From: Chloroflexota bacterium
Lineage (GTDB): Bacteria > Chloroflexota > Anaerolineae > Anaerolineales > UBA4823
Reading direction: 5' to 3'
NCBI GenBank assembly: GCA_012516075.1
Contig: JAAYXE010000129.1
Location: 1-35,934 of the forward strand
Length of the DNA stretch: 35,934 nucleotides
Part shown: positions 7,402 to 14,778 of the stretch, in pieces
How the letters are laid out: the number at the start of each line of letters is the position of its first letter
Position numbering within the stretch: position 1 is the first letter of the stretch
Program-made: the position numbers and the translations under genes
Notes under the pieces: generated by a model
Told to the model about the DNA's origin: nothing
Databases searched by the model: none
The model's input: the letters and a program-made list of their open reading frames with translations, nothing else

Positions 7402-8727
7402 ATGGATCGAAGCACAACTGCAGCTGAAAACAGGCCAGGGCCTGTGCAGGCCGGCGAGCGCATGACAGCCGTCGACGTGGTGCGCGGCTTCGCCCTGCTG
7501 GGCATCCTGATCTTCAATATGTCGAGCTTTGCCGGCTACTCGCTCGACTGGCGCGCCCACACTTCCCCCCTGGACCAGGCAATTGTGCTGCTGACGCACC
7601 TGCTGGTGCAGGCCAAGTTCTATTCGCTGTTCTCGTTCCTGTTCGGCTGGGGGATGGCTGTGCAGCTGCTGCGCTCCCGGGCGCGCAGGGTTCACTTCGT
7701 GCCGCGCTCCCTGCGCCGCCTGCTGGTGCTGCTGTTCATCGGTATGGTCCACGGCATGCTGATCTGGGACGGGGATATTCTCACGGCCTACGCGCTGTCC
7801 GGTTTCCTGCTGGTGCTTTTGCGAAATCGATCGGGGAAAGTGCTCCTTCCCTTCGCGCTGCTCTGCCTGCTGTTCTCAATTTTTGTGACCCTGCCGGTCG
7901 AACCTGCCGAACGCCTGAGGGAAGCCTACCAGGAATGGACGGTGTTCCTGCGCTCCGGGCGCTACAGCCGCGAGCTGTTCACCAGTCCCGTGTTCAGCGA
8001 GGTCACCCGGGTGCGCGTGCAGAGCTACCTCAACCGCAGCGCCGGCTACCTGTACTATTTCGGGAATATTTTCGCCATGTTCCTGCTCGGGCTGTGGGCG
8101 GGAAAGCAGCGCATCCTGCAGGACAGCGGCGGTCACCGGCGCCTGCTGCGCTGGACGGCCCTCCTGGGTTTCATTCTGGGCCTGATGTTGAACGCCGTTT
8201 TTGTGGGTCTCATGGTCTGGCCGCAGGCGGTGCCGGCGGATTGGCTGGGAAGTGTGCGGGTTGGTGCACGCACGCTGGGCGCCCCGGCGCTGATGCTGTT
8301 CTATCTCAGCGCCATCCTGCTGCTCTACCAGCGCCCCAGCTGGCAGCGGCGGCTGGGCGTGCTCGCCCCGCTGGGGCGCACGGCGCTGAGCAGCTACATC
8401 GGCCAATCGCTGTTCTGCACGCTGGTATTTTACGGTTACGGCCTGGGGCTGTACGGCCAGGTCGGACCGGCGTTCGGACTGCTGCTGACCGTGCTGATCT
8501 ACGCCGTCCAGATCCGCCTGAGCGCCTGGTGGCTGGGGCGGTTCCGCTTCGGTCCGCTCGAATGGCTGTGGCGCAGCCTGACCTATTTGCGCCTTCAGCC
8601 GCTGCGCGGCCCAGGCGTCCCTGCTGCTGGAGCGCACGCCGCGGGCCGGGCTGGCCTGCTGGTCAACCTGCTGCTGCGTTTTGGTCTGGCCGCTGCGCTG
8701 GCCTGGGCGCTGCTGCAGGGGGCGTGA
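7402..8727 (+). CDS. DUF418 / YeiB-like multipass membrane protein
   Basis: A 441-residue inner-membrane protein with about ten hydrophobic helices. The N-terminal block (AVDVVRGFALLGILIFNM, residues 23-40) and the LFSFLFGWG stretch are typical of the YeiB/DUF418 family, and the C-terminal third (GRTALSSYIGQS, then a repeated hydrophobic pattern ending GPLEWLWRSLTY) matches DUF418. The family is loosely related to acyltransferase-3-like and heparan-alpha-glucosaminide transferase-like membrane proteins, but its reaction is not established. The ribosome site is weak (GGGGAG about 17 bases away). The last 45 residues are an extra hydrophobic tail. It stands alone on the plus strand and is followed directly by an inverted-repeat element. 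Confidence 0.88.
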   Translation: MDRSTTAAENRPGPVQAGERMTAVDVVRGFALLGILIFNMSSFAGYSLDWRAHTSPLDQAIVLLTHLLVQAKFYSLFSFLFGWGMAVQLLRSRARRVHFVPRSLRRLLVLLFIGMVHGMLIWDGDILTAYALSGFLLVLLRNRSGKVLLPFALLCLLFSIFVTLPVEPAERLREAYQEWTVFLRSGRYSRELFTSPVFSEVTRVRVQSYLNRSAGYLYYFGNIFAMFLLGLWAGKQRILQDSGGHRRLLRWTALLGFILGLMLNAVFVGLMVWPQAVPADWLGSVRVGARTLGAPALMLFYLSAILLLYQRPSWQRRLGVLAPLGRTALSSYIGQSLFCTLVFYGYGLGLYGQVGPAFGLLLTVLIYAVQIRLSAWWLGRFRFGPLEWLWRSLTYLRLQPLRGPGVPAAGAHAAGRAGLLVNLLLRFGLAAALAWALLQGA

Positions 8728-8730
8728 TCT

Positions 8731-8831
8731 ATAAAACCTTCGAGGTCATCTTTGAACCAGACCCGGATGGAACCGTTCCGGGGAAAGGGTCACAGACGGG
8801 ACAGGATCCGTTAAGACCTCGAAGGTTTTAT
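8731..8831. repeat. Inverted-repeat element, copy 2 (ATAAAACCTTC termini)
   Basis: ATAAAACCTTCGAGGTC (8731-8747) is repeated perfectly inverted at 8815-8831 (17 of 17). Length and internal GGATGGAAC core match the element at 1104-1203. It begins four bases after the DUF418 stop codon, so it may also act as a 3'-end structure for that mRNA. Confidence 0.7.
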
Positions 8832-8910
8832 GTAAACCGGGCGCTCTGCGCCCGCTTCCAGATGTCACACAGGCCTGGTATTCCCAGACGCCCCGCGGAG
8901 TGGGGCTGTG

Positions 8911-8939
8911 CTGGTTCCCACGGTTCCCGTGGGAACCAG
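8911..8939. repeat. Perfect 13-base hairpin
   Basis: CTGGTTCCCACGG (8911-8923) and CCGTGGGAACCAG (8927-8939) pair perfectly around a 3-base loop. No T-run follows on either strand. It lies between the convergent DUF418 and VOC genes and may serve as a bidirectional transcript end. Confidence 0.6.
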
Positions 8940-8984
8940 GAATATTTCAGCGTACCCGCTGCACCGCCAGCTGCCGGCTGAATC

Positions 8985-9368
8985 TCAACCCTGCTGTGAA
9001 AACGCCTGCCCGTCCTGAATAAACTCCAGACGGTTGCCGAAGGGATCGAAGGCGTGGAAGCGGTCCACGCCGGGGATGGTCTGGTCGCGGATCACCTCCA
9101 CCCCCGCGGCCTCTAACTCGCGGCAGGCAGCGTCGAGATCGGTGACGATGAAGCAGGGGTGAGCTTTACGCGCCGGGGTGAATTCTTTTTCCACGCCCAG
9201 ATGCAGATACACACTTCCCCCTGCAAACCATACACCGCCGCGGGAAACGAGCTGCTCTGGTTTGGGTATTTCCTGCAGCCCCAGCAGGCCGCTGTAAAAC
9301 CGGCGCGCCTGCTCCTCCTGGCCGGGCGGCATGGCTAACTGCACGTGGTCGAGACCTGTAATTTTCAT
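8985..9368 (-). CDS. VOC-superfamily (glyoxalase-like) protein
   Basis: A 127-residue vicinal-oxygen-chelate protein, the single-module form with two beta-alpha-beta-beta-beta repeats. It opens with G5-L-D-H-V-Q-L and ends with F107-DPFGNRLEFIQ, the classical positions for metal ligands: H8 in the first strand, H56 in YLHLG and E115 in the last strand. The family includes glyoxalase I, fosfomycin-resistance thiol transferases and extradiol dioxygenases; the substrate here cannot be assigned. The ATG lies only three bases after the stop of the upstream membrane-protein gene, so co-expression is likely. Confidence 0.88.
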   Translation of the reverse strand: MKITGLDHVQLAMPPGQEEQARRFYSGLLGLQEIPKPEQLVSRGGVWFAGGSVYLHLGVEKEFTPARKAHPCFIVTDLDAACRELEAAGVEVIRDQTIPGVDRFHAFDPFGNRLEFIQDGQAFSQQG

Positions 9369-9371
9369 TCG

Positions 9372-10088
9372 CTATACCTGGTGATTGTTGTTTTCGAGGC
9401 GTTCAAGGGCGCGGCGCAGCAGTTCGGCCCGGCTGGCATAAGGAGCATAGCTGCGCTCGTATTCCACCATATCCTCCAGCTCACGGGTGTCGCCGTTCAG
9501 GCGCTCGAGCAGGTCGAAGTACAGCGCCTCTTCCAGCTCGGTCCCTCGCTGCCGGGTGGCCTGTGTGGAATATCCCCGGCTGGCGGGAACGATCGGCTCC
9601 GGCTCGAAATAATCGTACGCGCTGCTGTCGTCGAAGAATTCGTAAACTACCTGGCTGGTCTGCGCCCGGGGCGGAAGCGCCTGCCCGGTGACAAAGGCAG
9701 CCGCGTCGCGCAGCAGATCATAAGCCATGAAAAAGACCAGGGCAAGCATAACGGTTACGACCGGGTCGTACAGGAACAATGGCCGGACGAGGATCAGCGG
9801 CAGCAGCGACAGCGACATGAGCATGGTGCTGAGGAACAGACCGGTGAGCACAGGGCGGCGCGTGAAGGATGCGAAGAGCCGCCGGAAGAGCATGTAGATC
9901 ACAGCGAGCAGCAGCCCGAGCAGCACCCCGCCGATCAGAAGCTGGAGGGCAGCCGAGAGGATCAGCTCGGTGAGGACATTCCCCCATCCGCCCGGGTCGA
10001 GCAGCAGCACGACCCCAATAACCAGGGCCAGCAGGACAAACACTGCGGCTGCAGCAAGAGCCAGGACCAGGCGGTTGTCTTGATTCAT
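9372..10088 (-). CDS. Four-helix membrane protein of unknown function
   Basis: A 238-residue protein that I do not recognise. Four membrane helices lie at about 9-30, 41-66, 81-103 and 107-125; the remaining C-terminal ~110 residues are soluble, acidic (FEPEPI, ELEEALYFDLLERL, ELEDMVEYE) and predicted helical. The start has a GGGAG ribosome site 7 bases upstream. The stop is three bases before the VOC gene, which makes a two-gene unit. The acidic cytoplasmic tail might bind a partner, but nothing in the sequence identifies it. Confidence 0.8.
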   Translation of the reverse strand: MNQDNRLVLALAAAAVFVLLALVIGVVLLLDPGGWGNVLTELILSAALQLLIGGVLLGLLLAVIYMLFRRLFASFTRRPVLTGLFLSTMLMSLSLLPLILVRPLFLYDPVVTVMLALVFFMAYDLLRDAAAFVTGQALPPRAQTSQVVYEFFDDSSAYDYFEPEPIVPASRGYSTQATRQRGTELEEALYFDLLERLNGDTRELEDMVEYERSYAPYASRAELLRRALERLENNNHQV

Positions 10089-10220
10089 GGTCTACTCCCG
10101 AACATCCCCATGGACGATGATAGGTCAGAATTGTAATTATTGTACCCCGTTTGTGCTGTGCGGCACACGTTTTTTTGCATTCAATTTTGAGCGGCTGCAC
10201 GGCCTGAGCAGAATTAGCGA

Positions 10221-10823
10221 TCAAAAACCGGCTTCATTCAGGGCGTTCTGCACGGCGCGGACAAAGCGGTGGAACGGTTCTTTCTGGACCTGCCGGCCTC
10301 TGCGCGTCAGGCTCGCAAACATGATCTCGCGCAGCCCGGCCGATATCTCAAGCTGTGCGCCAGTTCTAGAACGGGCGCGGTTGCACACATTGTGTGGACT
10401 GCGCCCCGCCAGCCTGTGGTCCGGCCTGCACACGGCCGGGAAGTCCGCCCGGTTTAGAGCATGCACCAGATGGTCGCAGAGCGCTTGATGCAGCCCGCCG
10501 ACCACAACCTGGCGCTCTTTGCCGCGCATACCATGCAGCGCCAGGGCTGCCTCGCTGCAGTTCAGCAGTTCCAGGGCCAGGGGATCGTCGAACCGGGTGC
10601 TGGTGATGCGCAGGTCGCCGCAGCCATCGGGAAGCAGACTCTCGAACAGGTATAAAGAATACCTTTCCGCAGCGATGGCCGCGGCGAGCTCCGACGTGCC
10701 CGGCTCAATACCCCCTCCGTGGGGAGCCAGGACGACCAGCGCGGAGCCGCGCCGCACCAATCGGCGGCGGAAGTGGCGTCCTTCTGTCCAGCTGCGGATA
10801 TGTCTTTCAAAATGAGACGTCAT
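10221..10823 (-). CDS. Poly-gamma-glutamate hydrolase-like zinc peptidase
   Basis: A 200-residue protein of the family first known from phage poly-gamma-glutamate depolymerases. Diagnostic features are A33-P-H-G-G-G-I-E40-P-G-T-S (H35 and E40 as metal ligands), LRITSTRFDDP (71-81), L96-H-G and the late G-A-Q-L-E159-I. In the phage enzyme this zinc fold cuts gamma-glutamyl bonds of the capsule polymer. Length is normal for the family and the motifs are intact, so it should be active. It starts nine bases after the stop of the upstream protease gene and has no Shine-Dalgarno of its own, implying translation by coupling. No phage genes are near; chromosomal homologues of unknown role are known. 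Confidence 0.85.
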   Translation of the reverse strand: MTSHFERHIRSWTEGRHFRRRLVRRGSALVVLAPHGGGIEPGTSELAAAIAAERYSLYLFESLLPDGCGDLRITSTRFDDPLALELLNCSEAALALHGMRGKERQVVVGGLHQALCDHLVHALNRADFPAVCRPDHRLAGRSPHNVCNRARSRTGAQLEISAGLREIMFASLTRRGRQVQKEPFHRFVRAVQNALNEAGF

Positions 10824-10832
10824 GCGAATAGA

Positions 10833-12143
10833 TTACAGGCTCTGCGCCCGCAGCGGTCCGACCTCCACCACGTCGACCGGGACGCCCTGGATCTCGGCCG
10901 GTATGGTTTCCTCCGGAGCGAGCTGCGCAGCCGGTATCTTGCGGTCCACCATGACGATCAGGGCCACCTGGCCTGTTTCCTGACCGCCTTTCCGCTTGGT
11001 GCCCACGCCCACACCGACCACGTTAGGCCGGGAGAGCAGGTCGGCTTCGACAGCCTCTTTGACGGCCAGGGCCCGCTGGGTGCGCGCTTCCTGATCTTCC
11101 ATTTCGGTCCTCGCTTCCTGTGCACTTGTGGGGACGAGTAGATCAACGTTCAGGCAGTCCAGCACGAGCTGGATGGGGTTGTGAATGGTCGACTGTTCGG
11201 ACCCAGCGAACAGCAGCCCGACTGCCAGCGGCGGATCCCCGCTGACCAGCAGCGAGCCCGAATCACCGCCCTGCGACATGGCTGTGGTGACGATCTGGTT
11301 CTGAAAGCGGGCCACGCGCCCGATTCCGTAGCTCACGTCCACCGTGGCGTCCAGCACGGTGACCTGGCCGGTGGTAAAACCAGTGGTGCGGCCGAACTTG
11401 CGCACCGGCATTCCCAGGGCGGCCGGCGCTGTGCCGTACACCGGGCCGATCTCCAGGATGTCATCGCGTATCAGATCGTCTGAAAGCGGGCGCGCCACAC
11501 CGGCGTCCACCTGGTTGATAGCGTCCGGGTTGGTTTGATAGGCGCGCAGACGGTGCTTTGCCCCGGTCAGGATGGCAGCGGCATTGGCCAGAAAGGCGAT
11601 GGTGTTGGCTGTGCTGCAGGTGGAAGGCCCTTCCATGAAGTAGATCGGGCAGAAGCGTTCCAGCCGGGCAATAAGATCCCGGTCGACCGTCCCCCCGTCG
11701 ACCGGACCGGGCTGCAGCACGGGATCCCCCGGGCTGGCATCGCCGCTGTTGGCGATGACATGACTGTTGGAAAGGATTAACCGCTCGCCGGTAATGCGGT
11801 CGCGCACCACCACGCTGAGCGTGCCGGCAGAAACCCGGAAGTGGCCCAGGCTCACCCCGCCGGGAGCCGGGCGGAACTGCCCGGTGGGCGCCTGCAGCGC
11901 ACGCAGCTCGCCCACCTGAACCACATCGGTGGGGTAGCCGTCGACGCGCGGCGGCACGACCGAACGGGCGGACAGGGCTGAGAGCGGCAGCTTGCGCCGC
12001 ACGAGCACCTTAATGCTCAGGGCGCCGGTGTCCTGTCCGCCCATTTCTTTGTAGCCGATTCCCACACCGACCACATTCTCACGCTGCAGCAGGTCGGTCT
12101 CTACGCGATCTTTCACACTTCTGAGCGCTTCTGGCTGAGTCAT
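10833..12143 (-). CDS. Trypsin-like serine protease flanked by a duplicated domain
   Basis: A 436-residue protein in three parts. Residues 7-83 and 357-433 are two copies of one domain: V-K-(D/E)-x-V-E-x-D-L-L, NVVGVG(I/V)G, a G-G-Q-(D/E)-T-G turn, a V-x-V-x-R-K strand, I/VP..(I/V).G.P.DVV.VG.LRA. Between them lies a chymotrypsin-fold protease with H128 (SNSHVI), D213 (VDAGVA) and S296 (GGDSGS). No signal peptide is present, so it should act in the cytoplasm. The ATG follows a strong AAGGAGG site. The flanking domain resembles the N-terminal region of Nal1-type trypsin-like proteins, where normally one copy is found. It may regulate the protease or bind substrate; that is inference. Co-transcribed with the gamma-glutamate hydrolase-like gene. 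Confidence 0.85.
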   Translation of the reverse strand: MTQPEALRSVKDRVETDLLQRENVVGVGIGYKEMGGQDTGALSIKVLVRRKLPLSALSARSVVPPRVDGYPTDVVQVGELRALQAPTGQFRPAPGGVSLGHFRVSAGTLSVVVRDRITGERLILSNSHVIANSGDASPGDPVLQPGPVDGGTVDRDLIARLERFCPIYFMEGPSTCSTANTIAFLANAAAILTGAKHRLRAYQTNPDAINQVDAGVARPLSDDLIRDDILEIGPVYGTAPAALGMPVRKFGRTTGFTTGQVTVLDATVDVSYGIGRVARFQNQIVTTAMSQGGDSGSLLVSGDPPLAVGLLFAGSEQSTIHNPIQLVLDCLNVDLLVPTSAQEARTEMEDQEARTQRALAVKEAVEADLLSRPNVVGVGVGTKRKGGQETGQVALIVMVDRKIPAAQLAPEETIPAEIQGVPVDVVEVGPLRAQSL

Positions 12144-12186
12144 GGAGCCTCCTTTTCTGATTACCCCCAGCGGAAGGGAGTCTGCC

Positions 12187-12975
12187 TCACTTCAGCTCGG
12201 CCATAAATTCTTCGTACTCGGCGATCTTTACAAAACCCAGCTTCCGGTAGCTGTGGATGGCGGGGGCATTGTCGGCTTTGACGTTCAACCCCACGTGATC
12301 CACGTTTTTGAGCAGTTCGAGCGACAGGCGGGCGCACACCTGCTGCCCCAGGCCGCGGCAGCGGTAGTCCGGGTGGGTGGTCACGTTGCCGATGGTCGCC
12401 ACGCGGAAATGGGGCGAGTACACGTGGATGCCGGCGACAGCGACCAGCGTACCGGCGAGACGAATGCCGAAATACATGCCGGTTTCGAGCATGCGCGCAT
12501 CGAACCAGTTGCCCGGGTAGGCCGCTTCGTAGAGGGCCAGCAGGTCATCCAGATCCGCAGAAGAGAGCTGTTCCACCTGCGAGGTGTCCACTGCGTCCAG
12601 CGCCCGGGGATCGCGCAGGGCCATTTTATAGTGCAGGCCGTGGGATTCGAGCCGGTAATCTTCCTCAAAGGCGGCCTGCGCCCCCGGGCTCAGGTGACTG
12701 TAAAAACGCCGCGGCAGGAAGGGCAGGGAGGCCTGCAGCAGCGAGCATAATTTATCGATGCCCTGCGGCCTGGCCGTGGCGAGCAGCACGGGCAGGTCTG
12801 TGCCCGTATATACCAGGAAGAGCTGTTCGACCCCCCGGGCGGCGCGCTGCGCGTACCAGGTGGTGTAGGGCCAGAAGAAGGGATCCAGATCACCGATTTC
12901 GTAAAGATGCAGTTCGACATCGCGGCGCAGGTAAGCTTCAATTTCCTGCGGATCGTGCAAACAAACAGGATGCAA
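12187..12975 (-). CDS. GNAT-family N-acetyltransferase (FR47-like)
   Basis: A 262-residue protein with an N-terminal non-canonical half (1-125) and a C-terminal GNAT domain (about 130-262). The acetyl-CoA loop is R-C-R-G-L-G after VTTHPDYR, and motif B is NAPAIHSYRKLGF. This two-part layout resembles the FR47/glycine-acyltransferase-like subgroup. The start is the TTG at 12975, supported by GAGGAGGA 8 bases upstream; no ATG lies nearby. It is followed after 43 bases by the protease gene. The substrate is unknown. Confidence 0.87.
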   Translation of the reverse strand: MHPVCLHDPQEIEAYLRRDVELHLYEIGDLDPFFWPYTTWYAQRAARGVEQLFLVYTGTDLPVLLATARPQGIDKLCSLLQASLPFLPRRFYSHLSPGAQAAFEEDYRLESHGLHYKMALRDPRALDAVDTSQVEQLSSADLDDLLALYEAAYPGNWFDARMLETGMYFGIRLAGTLVAVAGIHVYSPHFRVATIGNVTTHPDYRCRGLGQQVCARLSLELLKNVDHVGLNVKADNAPAIHSYRKLGFVKIAEYEEFMAELK

Positions 12976-12994
12976 AAACGGTTCCTCCTCGGTT

Positions 12995-13375
12995 TCAGCG
13001 TTTCTGTGCGTTCTTTTTCTTGCCTGATGCAGTCCTCCCGGCAGAGGCAGTCCTCTGCGCGGCCTGCTGCAGGGCCTGTTTCATGCGCATACGGCGTTCC
13101 ATCTGGTAAGTGGTAATGAAGACCAGATAGATGAGCAGCGCTGCGGGGGCCAGGACACCAGCGGCAGAGGTGACCCCGGCGGAGGCCAGGAAGGCTGCGA
13201 CAGCCAGCAGCACCCAGACCAGCGAATGTCCCCAGCGCAGGATCAGGTGGGTCAGAGCGGGGCGCGGGGCAGCGCCGGGGCGCGGTTTGGGCCAGATGAC
13301 GGCGTAGATCAGCGCCACCACCAGGCAGAGCGCCCCCCAGAAATACAGGGGCAGCCCCAGAAAACCGTTTTCCAT
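12995..13375 (-). CDS. Small two-to-three-helix membrane protein
   Basis: A 126-residue protein of no family I recognise. Hydrophobic helices lie at about residues 8-28, 49-66 and 72-88, followed by a very basic tail rich in Arg, Lys, Gln and Ala that should lie in the cytoplasm. The ATG at 13375 is preceded by GAGGAG at 11 bases; a TTG two codons earlier (13381) would have better spacing and is an alternative. It ends 19 bases before the TTG of the GNAT gene, so the two are probably one transcript. Confidence 0.65.
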   Translation of the reverse strand: MENGFLGLPLYFWGALCLVVALIYAVIWPKPRPGAAPRPALTHLILRWGHSLVWVLLAVAAFLASAGVTSAAGVLAPAALLIYLVFITTYQMERRMRMKQALQQAAQRTASAGRTASGKKKNAQKR

Positions 13376-13394
13376 CGTCAACGTCTCTCCTCAC

Positions 13395-14279
13395 TCACAG
13401 ACCGGCGAGGGCCGGGATCACCTCGCGGCCGATGATCTCGAGCGGGGTGATTTCGTGGACGTTGGGCATGTTGACGATCACATGCTGGAATCCGAGGGCG
13501 GCCAGCTCGCGTATCCAGGCGACCATCTCCTGCGCGGTCATCCCGCCCGGGCGCAGGTCCACGCTGCCCAGCACGGTGCGCTCGATCTCATTGTAATCCC
13601 GGCCGGCCGCTTCACAGGCCGCTTTGAGCACGTCCAGCTTATGCCGGAGGTTATCCAGGTCGTGTGCGCCGGTGAAGTTGCAGGCGTCGGCATAGCGCGC
13701 CACCAGGGGGATGGTCTTTTTCTCGCCCATGCCGCCGATCATTAAGGGCGGGTGCGGCTGGCTGAGCGGCGGCGGTGAGTTGAGCGGCTCTTCGAGCTGG
13801 TAGAAACGGCCGTGGTAGGGGGTGCGGTCGCCTGACCACATTCTGTGGATGATCTGCAGCGCCTCCTCCAGGCGGACGAAGCGCTCCACTTTTTGAGGAG
13901 GAAATGGGATCCCCAGCGCCTGCGCCTCCTGTTCGAACCAGGCTGCGCCGATCCCCAGGTACGAGCGCCCGCCGGAGAGCACATCGAGCGTTGTGGCGGT
14001 TTTGACCAGCACCCCCGGGTGGCGGTAAACCACCGCGGTGACCAGCGCACCCAGGCGCACCTTTTCGGTGTGGGCGGCCAGGTAGCTGAGGGTGCTGTAG
14101 GCCTCCAACATGGGGTCTTCTTTGGGGCCCATCGAGGGGATCTGGAAGAAGTGATCCATCACCCAAAGGCTGTAAAACCCGGCCTGCTCGGCCGTACGGG
14201 CGATCTGCGCCAGGCGGGGGGCAATTTCAGCTGTGCCGCCCGGCCATTTGAAAACGGGTATCTGTAATCCCACCCTCAT
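13395..14279 (-). CDS. Luciferase-like (F420-dependent type) oxidoreductase
   Basis: A 294-residue TIM-barrel protein of the bacterial luciferase-like monooxygenase superfamily, closest in pattern to the subgroup annotated as F420-dependent (opening MRVGLQIP, then WVMDHFFQ, TLDVLSGGRSYLGIGAAW, PPLMIGGMGEKKT). Such enzymes transfer hydride between reduced deazaflavin F420 and a substrate; FMN use is possible. The start is the ATG at 14279 with AGGAG 9 bases upstream; the frame runs open another 63 codons through a leader with no protein-like content. The substrate cannot be assigned. Confidence 0.87.
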   Translation of the reverse strand: MRVGLQIPVFKWPGGTAEIAPRLAQIARTAEQAGFYSLWVMDHFFQIPSMGPKEDPMLEAYSTLSYLAAHTEKVRLGALVTAVVYRHPGVLVKTATTLDVLSGGRSYLGIGAAWFEQEAQALGIPFPPQKVERFVRLEEALQIIHRMWSGDRTPYHGRFYQLEEPLNSPPPLSQPHPPLMIGGMGEKKTIPLVARYADACNFTGAHDLDNLRHKLDVLKAACEAAGRDYNEIERTVLGSVDLRPGGMTAQEMVAWIRELAALGFQHVIVNMPNVHEITPLEIIGREVIPALAGL

Positions 14280-14778
14280 GACAGTGTTCTCCTGTGTCGT
14301 CGAAGATCCGGAAGAAAAAAGAGTCGCGGCAGGCCCTGCCGACGCCGGCCCACCGTGCAGACAGTCCATCGAACGGCAGGTAGTGCAATTATAAATCTGA
14401 AGCTCAAGAAAACTTTCTACGTATTCCAGGTGGCCTCGGATTTTAGATGATTCCGGATTTACGATCATGGTTGTCTTATGTGATGATGGTATTATTCCAA
14501 TACTTTAGAAACTCTTACCTCAGGGGCAAGCAGGGTTACAAAGTAGATATAATGGTCTGCATATCATTTTCAAGCGTTTCAAAAAAAGGCTGGTCGAGGG
14601 GGCGCTCATTTTCCGATAATCCAAATAATATACTTTTTCCAATTTATTTTTGTGGGCCGGTATCGTGTTTAACCAGACGACATATGAGAATGTGCAAGCG
14701 GCGGCAGAGAGACCAATAACGCTGCGGCACGAACCCGGCGGCTTCAGTACCCGGGACTGAGAGAAGAGGACGGATACC
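14280..14778. other. AT-rich intergenic stretch between divergent genes
   Basis: No gene seen. TATAAT occurs on the minus strand at 14388-14393 (about 110 bases before the oxidoreductase start) and on the plus strand at 14548-14553 (about 230 bases before the cyclase start); both lack good -35 boxes. The segment 14400-14660 is markedly more AT-rich than its surroundings. None of the repeat families was recognised. Confidence 0.5.

Noticed and set aside
7935..8981. Plus-strand frame overlapping the DUF418 gene, which could suggest a frameshift
   Set aside because: The DUF418 frame is continuous from start to its C-terminal family motif; the other frame is Arg/Ala/Pro-rich and meaningless.
10221..10823. 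Gamma-glutamate hydrolase as evidence for a prophage
   Set aside because: No integrase, capsid, tail, lysis or phage regulatory genes are found within the window; neighbours are ordinary chromosomal genes.
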